Below, in pieces: positions 1 through 7,081 of a stretch of 35,010 bases of DNA (position 1 is its first letter; the number at the start of each line of letters is the position of its first letter). This DNA is from a virus, in IMG/VR virus record IMGVR_UViG_3300017781_000053, positions 1 to 35,010 of that record. One strand, 5' to 3'. Made by a program: the position numbers and the translations under genes. The notes below the pieces were generated by a model. It worked only from the letters and a program-made list of their open reading frames with translations. It was not told where the DNA came from and made no database searches.

Positions 1-534
1 CCTGGCGAAATACTTTTGCTTAGAAAAGAGCAAGAGCATTTAGAAAAGTTAGTGGCTACTATGAAGGATAGTCTTGAGATGAGTTCTATTATATATAGTA
101 GAGACAACAAGTTTGAAGTTCCTGGCACAGAATCTATAATGAATAATATGTGGAAAGGCAAAGCTGATATTGTAACTGACTCTGCTTTTCAAGTTATAGC
201 AGAGGACAAAGATGGTAATGAGCAAGTTATAGACTATAGTGATGGTGCAGTCATTGATTTAAAGACTACATCAGATATGACAAAGTTTAGATACTCATTT
301 TTTACATATAATTATGATGCTCAAAGTTATATCTACCAACGATTATTTAATAAACCTATGTTGTTCCTTGTAATTGACAAGCAAACAATGAGGTTGTCAA
401 TGAGACCTGTTTCTGCCGACACTATTGAAAGAGGTAAATTAAAAGTAGAACAAGCAACTAGAATTTATGAAAAATTTTTCGGTGACAAGGCGACTCATGA
501 TGTTAACACATTTATTGATAAACAAATTATATAG
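1..534 (+). CDS. PD-(D/E)XK exonuclease, exonuclease VIII-like (5' end outside window)
   Basis: This is the C-terminal part of a probable phage recombination exonuclease of the DUF3799/RecE-like PD-(D/E)XK group. The reading frame is open from base 1, so the true start lies before the window; the TTG at 16 is only the first start-like codon. What is visible is the nuclease core: a KGKADIV segment carrying the first catalytic Asp, then VIDLKTT carrying the D-x-K pair, then a helix YDAQSYIYQRLF typical of the family's conserved Gln region. Such enzymes resect double-stranded ends to give single strands for annealing. The SSB-like gene 135 bases downstream on the same strand fits a recombination/replication module. 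Members usually have 200-300 residues, so roughly a third may be missing. Another RecB/Cas4-like nuclease of the same fold cannot be excluded. Confidence 0.72.
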   Translation, partial: PGEILLLRKEQEHLEKLVATMKDSLEMSSIIYSRDNKFEVPGTESIMNNMWKGKADIVTDSAFQVIAEDKDGNEQVIDYSDGAVIDLKTTSDMTKFRYSFFTYNYDAQSYIYQRLFNKPMLFLVIDKQTMRLSMRPVSADTIERGKLKVEQATRIYEKFFGDKATHDVNTFIDKQII

Positions 535-556
535 CCTATATAAAGAGAAAACAAAA

Positions 557-601
557 CCAACTCACTTACAAGTGGATGTTCCAAACACTTGTAGTAGTTG
601 G
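557..601. other. Long imperfect hairpin between nuclease and SSB-like gene
   Basis: CCAACT at 557-562 pairs with AGTTGG at 596-601, AC 564-565 with GT 594-595, and TACAAGTG at 567-574 with CACTTGTA at 586-593. This gives a 16-bp stem with two single-base bulges and an 11-base loop. On the - strand the stem is followed by a T-rich run (TTTTGTTTTC), so it has the form of a leftward intrinsic terminator. On the + strand it would sit in the leader of the SSB-like mRNA. The function is inferred only. Confidence 0.6.
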
Positions 602-668
602 AAGGAAAGAAGACAAATTCTTTCTGTAACAAGAAAATTTTTGGAACAAAACATTAAAATTGTAAAAA

Positions 669-965
669 ATGAGTGAAGCAACTAAAAAGAACTACATTAA
701 AGTAGGAAAAGGTGTTGAAAAGTTTGACGGTGGCTTGATAGAAATATCAGTCTGTCTTTCTAAAATACCACAAGAACACCGTTACCAGTATGAAGGAAAA
801 TGGTATACTAAACTAAAAGTTAATAGAAACAGAGATGGTGTTGATGATTATGGTAAGTCTCACTATGTGACTATTAATGAGTGGAAGCCAGAGGCTAAAG
901 AACAAAAGCCAGCTCCACCAGTAGCAAAGAAAGAAGAAGAGGTTAGTCCTGATCTTCCATTTTAG
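669..965 (+). CDS. Small SSB-like protein with acidic C-terminal tail
   Basis: The product is a 98-residue basic/aromatic protein that I read as a probable phage single-stranded DNA-binding protein. Residues 8-75 contain alternating beta-type segments rich in Lys, Tyr and Trp (for example EGKWYTKLKVN and HYVTINEW), as in a small OB fold. They are followed by a Pro/Ala/Lys linker and a short tip ending SPDLPF. That tip resembles the DDDIPF tail with which bacterial SSBs recruit partner enzymes. It lies between an exonuclease and a primase-helicase, the usual place for a phage SSB. The ATG at 669 follows an A-rich leader (gtaaaaa) with no Shine-Dalgarno, as is common in Bacteroidota. OB-fold membership is an inference from composition and tail; a different small DNA-binding fold is possible. 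Confidence 0.5.
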   Translation: MSEATKKNYIKVGKGVEKFDGGLIEISVCLSKIPQEHRYQYEGKWYTKLKVNRNRDGVDDYGKSHYVTINEWKPEAKEQKPAPPVAKKEEEVSPDLPF

Positions 966-1012
966 TGTGTTTGGGTGTGAGAAATAGGAGGCGAAAGCCA
1001 CACTAACTCACA
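963..1012 (+). other. Candidate structured RNA (GNRA hairpin and pseudoknot-capable stems)
   Basis: Starting at the stop codon of the SSB-like gene, TAGTGTG (963-969) is complementary to CACACTA (999-1005). TGTGAG (976-981) is complementary to CTCACA (1007-1012). GGC-GAAA-GCC (990-999) forms a GNRA tetraloop hairpin. The first two pairings interleave, so together they would make an H-type pseudoknot, or they could be alternative states. I recognise no known riboswitch or RNA family. Confidence 0.4.
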
Positions 1013-1030
1013 ATCAAGACAATAGGGTAT

Positions 1031-1062
1031 GAGAAGAGTGTGGTTTCTCTTCTCTGCTCTTT
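1031..1062 (+). terminator. Possible intrinsic terminator after the SSB-like gene
   Basis: GAGAAGAG at 1031-1038 and CTCTTCTC at 1047-1054 form a perfect 8-bp stem with an 8-base loop. The stem is followed by tgctctttt, a moderately T-rich tract. It lies 66 bases after the SSB-like stop codon and could end the upstream transcript before the primase gene. The T-tract is interrupted, so efficiency is uncertain. Confidence 0.45.
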
Positions 1063-1225
1063 TGTCAAATGACAAATGACAAAAAAAATTTACTATAGAC
1101 CACTATAATAACAATTAGTATTATATTTTTTTATATTATTATATATTATTAAATATTGACATAATTGACATAACAGAGTAAAAGTTAAAATTAAATTAAA
1201 TTAAATCGACATCAAATGGACATCA
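1061..1225. other. Candidate replication origin: AT-rich tract with GACA repeats
   Basis: The stretch combines short repeats with an almost pure A/T tract. An inverted repeat TTTGTCA-aa-TGACAAA (1061-1076) is followed by a further TGACA (1077-1081). A perfect 9-bp tandem ATTGACATA lies at 1155-1163 and 1164-1172. GACATCA occurs twice at 1208-1214 and 1219-1225, the second inside the next gene. Between them, 1081-1154 is almost entirely A/T and would melt easily. It abuts the primase-SF3 helicase gene, and helper-type SF3 replicases often act at an origin next to their own gene. This is positional inference. The same region must also hold the leader, and probably the promoter, of that gene. 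Confidence 0.35.
1188..1207 (+). promoter_or_regulatory. Leader repeat AAAT(TAAAT)3C upstream of primase
   Basis: A 20-base A/T repeat ends 8 bases before the ATG at 1216. The identical 20 bases occur on the - strand at 29433-29452, ending 7 bases before the ATG of the gene starting at 29425. Equal sequence and near-equal spacing to two start codons suggest a translation-enhancing leader, but a chance low-complexity match in AT-rich DNA is possible. Confidence 0.4.
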
Positions 1226-3627
1226 CCATCTTTAAAGATATTAAAGAAACAGCACAACCATTCTATAGAAAGGTCGATGTTATCTTAAAAAGAATACAAG
1301 AAGGCTCATCAAAAGATTTAGTTAAAAGAATCCGAGCTGAGAAAGACAAAGAAAAAAGAAACTTATTAAAACAACAACTCCCAGCCATTTGTTTCAGTGG
1401 GACATTCACAAAAAGAAATGATTCCTCACTACAGAGTCACAGTGGCTTAATATGTTTAGACTTTGATGGTTATAAGACTAACAAAGACATGCTCCAGGAA
1501 AAAGAAAGGCTAAGTAAAAACAAATATATATTTGCTTTGTTTATTTCACCTAGTGGTAAAGGATTAAAGGCAGTTGTTAAAATACCTAAAGAGGCAGAAA
1601 ATCACAAAAATTATTTCTTGAGTTTACAACATCATGTAAACTCTGAGTATTTTGATAAAACTTGTAAAAACATTTCTAGAGTTTGTTATGAGTCTTATGA
1701 TCCATTGCTTTATGTCAATGCTAATTCTAGTACATGGGATAAAATTGTAGAGCAAGAGTATACAGAGGTTATAAAACATGTAGATATTCCTACCATACCA
1801 GTGACAGATGAGAATAAAATAGTTGACATTCTAACTAAGTGGTGGCAAAAGAAGTACCCAATGATAGAAGGTCAGAGAAATCAAAACATCTATATATTGG
1901 CCGCAGCATTTAATGATTTTGGTGTCAACCAGACTCTAGCAGAGTATATTATGAATAGTTTTTCTAGTCAAAGTTTTAGTGCTACAGAAATTAAAAGGAC
2001 TATATCTTCTGCATATGCACAAAAACAAAACTTTGGTACAAAGTATTATGAGGATGAGGACAAGGTTAACTTAGTTAGAGAGAAGTTAAAAAGAGGTGTA
2101 TCAAAAAAAGAAATCCGATCCCAGCTTGAAGAGTCTGATGTTGAGGTCGGCACAATAGAGAATGTTTTAGTCAGACTCGAGGATGAACAATCTAATAGTA
2201 AGTTTTGGACAAAAAATGATAAAGGTGTAATTAAAATTGTACACATATCTTTTAAAAGTTTCTTAGAAGAGAATGGTTTCTATAAATTCAATCCTGAAGG
2301 CAGTAGAAGTTATGTATTTGTAAGGGTTACAAACAACTTAATAGACCACACATCAGAAAAAGAGATTAAAGATTTTATACTTAACTACTTATTAGAAATA
2401 GATGATTTGACAGTTTACAATTACTTTGCAGAGCATACTAGATATTTCAGAGAAGAGTTTTTAACCTTATTATCATCTATTGATGTGTATTTTATTGAAG
2501 ACAATAAGAATACTGCATACTTATATTATAAATCTGGTGCAGTAAAGGTGACACACAATAGTGTTACACCTATAGACTATCTTGATTTAGGTGGGTATGT
2601 GTGGAAGGACCATGTGATAGACAGAACTTATGTGTCTTGTGAGTCTAATGAGTGTGACTATAAAAGTTTTATTACTAATATATGTGGTAAGGATGAGAGT
2701 AGAGTCAATTCAATGAGGTCTACAATAGGATATTTGCTACATGCTTGGAAAAATTTATCGTATAGCCCAGCTACAATACTTAATGATGAACAAATATCTG
2801 ATTCTCCTGAGGGTGGTACTGGTAAGGGTTTATTTATAAATGCATTGTCACATATGAAGAAGGTTGTCGTAATAGATGGTAAATCTTTTAATTTTGAGAA
2901 ATCATTTGCATATCAATTAGTGAGTGCAGATACACAGATACTATGTTTTGATGATGTAAGTAAGCATTTTAACTTTGAAAGATTATTCTCTGTTGTTACG
3001 GAGGGATTAACACTTGAAAAGAAAAACAAGGATGCTATAAAGATTCCTTTTTCTAAATCTCCAAAGGTTGCAATTACTACAAACTATGCAATTAGAGGTA
3101 AAGGCTCATCATTTGAAAGAAGAAAGTGGGAGTTAGAATTAGCACAACATTATACTAGAGAGCATACACCAGTAAAAGAGTTTGGTAAACTTATGTTTGG
3201 AGAGTGGAATGATGATGAGTGGTGTGCTTTTGACAATTTTATGATTGAGTGTCTTCAGCTTTACTTGAGAAATGGATTAGTTAAGAGTGAATTTGTTAAC
3301 TTGAAGATTAGAAGGCTATCTGCCGAAACATGTCATGAGTTTATAGAATGGTGTGGTATACTGGATGGAATGCCTTTAAATAAAATGTTAGCAACCAATA
3401 CAAAAATATTTAAACAAGACTTGTACTTTGATTTTATTGAAGACAATCCAGACTTTGCACCTAAGTCTAAAATGACAGTGTCAAGGACTAGGTTCTATAA
3501 ATGGTTAACTGCTTACAACCAGTACAAGCACAAGTGCGATCCTGAAGAGGGAAGAGAAGCAGGAGGTAGATGGATAGTATTTAGAAATGCACAGAAAATA
3601 GAAGAAAATGGAAAAATAGATTTTTAG
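1216..3627 (+). CDS. Primase-helicase: BT4734/VirE-type N-domain fused to SF3 helicase
   Basis: This 803-residue protein probably primes and unwinds phage DNA at replication forks. Residues about 55-170 match the BT4734-like (VirE N-terminal) domain. They contain LDFDG (81-85) with two Asp residues suitable for metal binding and SPSGKGLK (111-118), a layout reminiscent of archaeo-eukaryotic-type primases. Residues about 200-275 look like a primase C-terminal helical domain. The C-terminal third is a superfamily 3 / phage-plasmid primase helicase, with Walker A PEGGTGKG (531-538), Walker B ILCFDD (575-580) and motif C around KVAITTN (617-623). The final lysine position of Walker A is normal (GTGKG), but Gly replaces the usual Ser/Thr that follows it. 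The start follows an A/T leader with no Shine-Dalgarno. The gene stands alone, with non-coding DNA on both sides, and probably drives initiation at the adjacent candidate origin. Confidence 0.85.
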   Translation: MDITIFKDIKETAQPFYRKVDVILKRIQEGSSKDLVKRIRAEKDKEKRNLLKQQLPAICFSGTFTKRNDSSLQSHSGLICLDFDGYKTNKDMLQEKERLSKNKYIFALFISPSGKGLKAVVKIPKEAENHKNYFLSLQHHVNSEYFDKTCKNISRVCYESYDPLLYVNANSSTWDKIVEQEYTEVIKHVDIPTIPVTDENKIVDILTKWWQKKYPMIEGQRNQNIYILAAAFNDFGVNQTLAEYIMNSFSSQSFSATEIKRTISSAYAQKQNFGTKYYEDEDKVNLVREKLKRGVSKKEIRSQLEESDVEVGTIENVLVRLEDEQSNSKFWTKNDKGVIKIVHISFKSFLEENGFYKFNPEGSRSYVFVRVTNNLIDHTSEKEIKDFILNYLLEIDDLTVYNYFAEHTRYFREEFLTLLSSIDVYFIEDNKNTAYLYYKSGAVKVTHNSVTPIDYLDLGGYVWKDHVIDRTYVSCESNECDYKSFITNICGKDESRVNSMRSTIGYLLHAWKNLSYSPATILNDEQISDSPEGGTGKGLFINALSHMKKVVVIDGKSFNFEKSFAYQLVSADTQILCFDDVSKHFNFERLFSVVTEGLTLEKKNKDAIKIPFSKSPKVAITTNYAIRGKGSSFERRKWELELAQHYTREHTPVKEFGKLMFGEWNDDEWCAFDNFMIECLQLYLRNGLVKSEFVNLKIRRLSAETCHEFIEWCGILDGMPLNKMLATNTKIFKQDLYFDFIEDNPDFAPKSKMTVSRTRFYKWLTAYNQYKHKCDPEEGREAGGRWIVFRNAQKIEENGKIDF

Positions 3628-3698
3628 GGGTATGTAGGTATCACTAACTATGAGAAAGTCTCTTAGAACGCATCTATGAAAGCCGAATTTTAGAAAAT
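3628..3698 (+). other. 71-base gap with small hairpin before the methyltransferase
   Basis: CTATGAGA (3648-3655) pairs with TCTCTTAG (3659-3666) with one T-T mismatch and an AAG loop. No T-run follows, so it is not a convincing terminator. The gap also shares the short words CACTAACT, TGAGAAA and GAAAGCC with the structured region at 963-1012, in a different order. I see no TAnnTTTG box. Confidence 0.3.
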
Positions 3699-4889
3699 AT
3701 GAAGAAAATCACTGTTTTAGACCTTTTTTCAGGAATTGGTGGATTTCACAAAGGTTTTGAAAAAGCGGGTTATAAAGTTAAAACTTTCTTTTCAGAAGTT
3801 GATGCTCATGCCATTGCAGTGTATAAATATAATTTTAAAAATAGTAAATATGTCGGATCAGTTACAGATGTTCGAGGAACACAGTTACCAAAAATTGACG
3901 CTATCACCTTTGGAAGCCCTTGCCAAGACTTTAGTGTCGCTGGAAATCGTAAAGGGATGGGAGGAGATAGATCATCCCTTATCCTTGAAGCGATTAGACT
4001 CATTGATGAATGCCGACCGGGAATTTTTATCTGGGAAAATGTTAAAGGAACATTCAGCTCAAACGATGGCAGAGATTTTGCGGCAATCCTCCAAGCCTTT
4101 ACCAACATTGGGGGTTATAGACTTGAATGGCAATTGTGTAATACATCGTGGTTTCTACCCCAAAACAGAGAGAGAATCTACCTTGTCGGATATTCTGCAA
4201 ACCCCCCAAGAGATTGGAAAGGAGTTTTTCCTATCGAAATCAGCTCAAGCAAGACTCAAGGAATACAAAAAGGAGTAGCCCAGGTAAGTAACTTTTCTGA
4301 AAGAGAGTTTGGTTTTAAAGATACTGCACCAGCTTTGTTGTCGAGAGATTATAAAGATCCTAAGATAGTAAGAGCTGCAGACTACAGAAATGATGAAGGA
4401 CTACGAATTAGAACTGAAGGTGATAGCCCTTGTCTATCTGCAAGAAGACACAGTGAAAAAGATATTAGCACCATGCCTCCTTTAGTTTTATCTGGTGCAT
4501 TAAGAACAAGAGATAATGGTAAAGATTTGGAAACAAGAAAAGATAATGTGGCTAATGCAGTAACAACAAGTCCATTAGATAGTATAGTTGTACCAACACA
4601 ACTAGGTAATTCAGATAAATTTGGTAATGCAGTCAAAACTGATGGTGAGGATGCATTTACTTTAAGGTCCTCCGAACCTAATGGCATTATAGAAAATGAA
4701 TCTATAAGAAGACTGACACCTATAGAGTGTGAAAGACTACAAGGATTTCCTGATAACTGGACTGAGTATGGTATATATGATGGGGTGACTAAAAAGGTAA
4801 GCAACACTCAAAGATATAAGATGTGTGGGAATGCAGTGACTGTAGATGTTGTTCAAGCAGTGGTTAATAAATGCAAAGACATAATATGA
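3699..4889 (+). CDS. dcm: DNA (cytosine-5) methyltransferase
   Basis: The product transfers a methyl group from S-adenosylmethionine to C5 of cytosine, probably to protect phage DNA from host restriction; no restriction partner is in view. All main C5-MTase motifs are present in a 396-residue protein: motif I DLFSGIGG (8-15), motif IV with the catalytic Cys in GSPCQ (C75), motif VI ENV (113-115), motif VIII QNRERIY (155-161), motif IX around RRLTPIECERLQGFP (337-351), and motif X GNAV (377-380). Between VIII and IX (about 195-335) the target-recognition region holds several degenerate short repeats of the type A-x-x-L-x-x-R followed by Asp/Asn-rich turns. The first half of the gene is clearly GC-richer (47-48% in 3901-4020) than the second (about 30-38%), suggesting mosaic origin. 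Its stop codon overlaps the next start as ATGA. Confidence 0.95.
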   Translation: MKKITVLDLFSGIGGFHKGFEKAGYKVKTFFSEVDAHAIAVYKYNFKNSKYVGSVTDVRGTQLPKIDAITFGSPCQDFSVAGNRKGMGGDRSSLILEAIRLIDECRPGIFIWENVKGTFSSNDGRDFAAILQAFTNIGGYRLEWQLCNTSWFLPQNRERIYLVGYSANPPRDWKGVFPIEISSSKTQGIQKGVAQVSNFSEREFGFKDTAPALLSRDYKDPKIVRAADYRNDEGLRIRTEGDSPCLSARRHSEKDISTMPPLVLSGALRTRDNGKDLETRKDNVANAVTTSPLDSIVVPTQLGNSDKFGNAVKTDGEDAFTLRSSEPNGIIENESIRRLTPIECERLQGFPDNWTEYGIYDGVTKKVSNTQRYKMCGNAVTVDVVQAVVNKCKDII

Positions 4890-6118
4890 AATTAAGACAA
4901 TATCAATCTGACATCGTAGAAAAAGGTACAGAGGTTTTAAAAAAACATGGATTTTTGTATCTTGCTATGGAGGTTAGGACTGGTAAAACCTTGACAAGTT
5001 TGGCTATGAGTCTTGCTCTTCCAGTTCATAACCTCTTATTTATTACAAAGAAAAAAGCAATCTCCAGTATACAAGGAGACTATGACATGCTTAACCCCTC
5101 TTATAATATTACTATAATAAATTACGAAAGCCTACATAAAGTGTCTCATGAGACAAAGTGGGATATGATAGTTTGTGATGAAGCACATTCGATGGGTGCA
5201 TTTCCTAAACCAAGCCTAAGGGCAAAAACAGTTAAAGAGTTTATATTAAAACACAATCCCTATGTAATACTTTTATCTGGTACACCTACACCAGAATCTT
5301 ACTCACAAATGTATCACCAGGTTTATGCTATAAAAAATAATCCTTTTAATAAATATAAAAGTTTTTACAAGTTTGCTAAACAATATGTACAGGTAAAACA
5401 AAAAAAAATAGGAGCCATGACTATAAATGACTGGAGTCATGGTTTACAATCAATACTAGATGATATGAAACCATATACAATTGCATACACACAGAAAGAA
5501 GCTGGGTTTAAAGTAAACACAGATGAAGAAGTGTTACATGTTCCACTTACAAATGTTATAAAGTCATTAGTCAGAAGGCTTACCAAAGATAGAGTTGTTG
5601 AAGGATCAGAGAATGTAATATTGGCAGATACAGCAGTAAAACTTATGTCAAAATTACATCAACTGTATTCTGGTACAGTTAAATTTGAGAGTGGTGAGTC
5701 TATGGTTATAGATTTATCCAAGGCAGAATTCATCAGAAAACAATTTAGAAGTAAAAAGATTGCTATATTTTATAAGTTTAAAGAAGAGTTAAATGCTTTA
5801 AAAAAAGTATATCGTAAAGGTTTGTGTACAGAACTAGAAGAGTTTAACACTACTAATAAAAGTATTGCACTACAAATAGTTTCAGGAAGAGAGGGTATAA
5901 GTTTAAAAAATGCACAAGCCTTGGTATATTACAATATAGACTTTAGTGCTACAAGTTACTGGCAATCAAGAGACAGAATGACCACAAAAGATAGGTTATA
6001 TAATAAAATATACTGGGTATTTTCTGAGGGTGGTATTGAGGATGACATATACAAGAGTGTTATAAAGAAGAAAGATTACACCCTTAATCATTTCAAAAAG
6101 GATTTACTAAATTTGTAA
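4886..6118 (+). CDS. SNF2/SF2-type DNA helicase
   Basis: This is a 410-residue superfamily 2 helicase of the compact phage SNF2 kind, probably remodelling replication or recombination intermediates using ATP. It begins with a Q-motif-like KLRQYQ. Then come Walker A MEVRTGKT (28-35), DEAH (98-101) within VCDEAHSMG, motif III SGTP (131-134), motif V IVSGREGISL (about 331-340), and motif VI WQSRDRM (about 359-365), where the usual Q..GR.R appears as QSRDR. I chose the ATG at 4886 because it gives a 4-base ATGA overlap with the methyltransferase stop and puts KLRQYQ at the N-terminus. An in-frame ATG at 4871 would add five residues. Stand-alone VRR-NUC nucleases are often found next to such phage helicases, and one follows here. 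A role with a DNA polymerase cannot be judged because none is visible. Confidence 0.85.
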   Translation: MKLRQYQSDIVEKGTEVLKKHGFLYLAMEVRTGKTLTSLAMSLALPVHNLLFITKKKAISSIQGDYDMLNPSYNITIINYESLHKVSHETKWDMIVCDEAHSMGAFPKPSLRAKTVKEFILKHNPYVILLSGTPTPESYSQMYHQVYAIKNNPFNKYKSFYKFAKQYVQVKQKKIGAMTINDWSHGLQSILDDMKPYTIAYTQKEAGFKVNTDEEVLHVPLTNVIKSLVRRLTKDRVVEGSENVILADTAVKLMSKLHQLYSGTVKFESGESMVIDLSKAEFIRKQFRSKKIAIFYKFKEELNALKKVYRKGLCTELEEFNTTNKSIALQIVSGREGISLKNAQALVYYNIDFSATSYWQSRDRMTTKDRLYNKIYWVFSEGGIEDDIYKSVIKKKDYTLNHFKKDLLNL

Positions 6119-6119
6119 T

Positions 6120-6341
6120 ATGAGGTTTATTAAGTTTACTCTTATTTGGATAAGCCAGAACTTAGCAATACCTTTTTGGATTGTAGGGCACATACATTTA
6201 TCAATTCATAGTTTTCATGACTTAATTGAGTTAGTATCTTCAATAGGAATGAATGTGATTGTAGCTATAGGCTTTTATTTAGATTATAAAAATGACAGAG
6301 CAACAAATACAAAGCAAAAGAATAAAAGAGTTGGAAGCTGA
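6120..6341 (+). CDS. Small two-helix membrane protein, unknown function
   Basis: The product is 73 residues. It has two hydrophobic segments, roughly 5-24 (FTLIWISQNLAIPFWIVGHI) and 38-55 (LVSSIGMNVIVAIGFYLD), separated by a short His-containing loop. A basic C-terminal tail, KNDRATNTKQKNKRVGS, is probably cytoplasmic. I do not recognise a family; lysis or superinfection functions are possible for small phage membrane proteins, but nothing here proves either. It starts one base after the helicase stop, and its last 50 bases overlap the next gene in another frame, so it sits inside the same transcript. Confidence 0.55.
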   Translation: MRFIKFTLIWISQNLAIPFWIVGHIHLSIHSFHDLIELVSSIGMNVIVAIGFYLDYKNDRATNTKQKNKRVGS

Positions 6342-6531
6342 GGGATATTATGTGCTTAAATTAATTAAGACTAATAAAAATGGAATACCTGATTTACTGG
6401 CAATACCTCCGAACTGTGAAGTATTGTTTTCGGAAGTTAAAACTCCGAAAGGTAAGGTGTCTGTTTTACAGAAGTATAGATTAAAAGAATTAGAAGAATA
6501 TGGATTTAGAACCGAGGTACATAAAGGATAG
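6292..6531 (+). CDS. Stand-alone VRR-NUC domain nuclease
   Basis: This 79-residue protein is essentially a bare VRR-NUC (PD-(D/E)XK) domain, a family that includes Holliday-junction and flap-type nucleases. The signature is visible: GIPDLLAI with the metal-binding Asp34, then LFSEVKTPKGK with Glu48 and Lys50, then a Gln60-containing helix SVLQKYRLKELEEYGF. The length is normal for the phage stand-alone version. It lies two genes after the SNF2-type helicase, and helicase plus VRR-NUC pairs recur in phages, so joint action on branched DNA is a fair inference. The start at 6292 lies inside the end of the membrane-protein gene in another frame; the start with ATGACAG is the only ATG that keeps the full N-terminal helix. 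Confidence 0.85.
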   Translation: MTEQQIQSKRIKELEAEGYYVLKLIKTNKNGIPDLLAIPPNCEVLFSEVKTPKGKVSVLQKYRLKELEEYGFRTEVHKG

Positions 6532-6823
6532 AGGCTATGAAGTAGAGGATAACTTTGTAACCTCACTAGAAGAGATAGAAGAACCTATCGCTATAAAAAT
6601 AGCTTTGTTTATACAAGATAATCTAAGAGATATTTCTCCGAATAATTTTACTACTTATGTGTTAGGTGGTGTAGTACATTATTATAATGAACCCATTACT
6701 TTTGCTGTTGAAGTGATGAAAACACATGGAGAGTATTTAACACTTACAGACTTATCATTAATAAATATGAATGAATATTTAGATTTGATATGTTTAAACT
6801 CATACATAAAACCAAGGGAATGA
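6500..6823 (+). CDS. Hypothetical protein, 107 residues
   Basis: I do not recognise this gene. The product is acidic in its first third (VEDNFVTSLEEIEEP). It then has a probable amphipathic helix (IAIKIALFIQDNLRDISP) and a mixed region with FTTYVLGGVVHYYNEPITFAVEV, and shows no transmembrane segment or signal peptide. It overlaps the end of the VRR-NUC gene by 32 bases and shares an ATGA overlap with the next gene if that starts at 6820. The tight packing between two apparent genes on the same strand supports real coding. The next in-frame ATG is far inside the protein, so the start at 6500 is the best available. Confidence 0.6.
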   Translation: MDLEPRYIKDRGYEVEDNFVTSLEEIEEPIAIKIALFIQDNLRDISPNNFTTYVLGGVVHYYNEPITFAVEVMKTHGEYLTLTDLSLINMNEYLDLICLNSYIKPRE

Positions 6824-7035
6824 TATACAGAGTCGAAGATTTAGAATATTTCAAATCATATAAAAGAAATTTATATCAATTTTTAATTATTAATTGTTGT
6901 TATCCTGGGACCTATAATCCTAATGGTGGACGTATCCCTATATCTGCAAATAACATGTTAGGATTGCTTAAAGAGATTAGTAGACTAGAAATTCATATTG
7001 CTAAAATAAACCAAGAATTAGGTACTGACATTTGA
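6820..7035 (+). CDS. Hypothetical protein, 71 residues
   Basis: This is an unrecognised small protein beginning MIYRVEDLEYFKSYKR, with an aromatic, basic first half, a central GTYNPNGGRIPIS loop and a C-terminal helix NNMLGLLKEISRLEIHIAKIN that could form a coiled coil. I prefer the ATG at 6820 because it makes a 4-base ATGA overlap with the preceding stop. An in-frame ATG at 6790 would add ten residues and a 34-base overlap. A two-Cys pair (INCCYPG) lies near the middle, but there is no zinc-finger spacing. It ends just inside the promoter of the next gene. Confidence 0.55.
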   Translation: MIYRVEDLEYFKSYKRNLYQFLIINCCYPGTYNPNGGRIPISANNMLGLLKEISRLEIHIAKINQELGTDI

Positions 7036-7061
7036 ATCTTACTAAAAATTTTTTATATTTG
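7031..7061 (+). promoter_or_regulatory. Bacteroidota-type promoter before the 63-residue gene
   Basis: TTTG at 7031-7034 is followed after 19 bases by TATATTTG at 7054-7061. This matches the Bacteroidota housekeeping consensus (TTTG, 17-23 bases, TAnnTTTG). Transcription would begin near 7066, about 15 bases before the ATG at 7082, with an A-rich leader. It is the best promoter match in the left arm. Confidence 0.65.
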
Positions 7062-7081
7062 GTATAGATGGGTAAAAAAAA

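Noticed and set aside
467-676. 69-codon + strand open frame overlapping the nuclease end and the SSB-like start
   Set aside because: It overlaps the nuclease gene by 68 bases, runs through the long hairpin at 557-601, lacks a leader resembling the neighbours, and the product has no recognisable pattern. A short real peptide is not excluded.
1155-1190. Sigma-70-like promoter with TTGACA and TAAAAT
   Set aside because: TTGACA occurs twice as part of a 9-bp tandem repeat, and the spacing to TAAAAT is only 15 bases. Bacteroidota polymerase uses a different consensus, so the repeat reading is preferred.
3736-4278. 180-codon frame on the same strand inside the methyltransferase
   Set aside because: The methyltransferase motifs in the other frame are complete, and this frame encodes no recognisable protein. 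It stays open because of the local base composition, which itself supports a different origin of that half.
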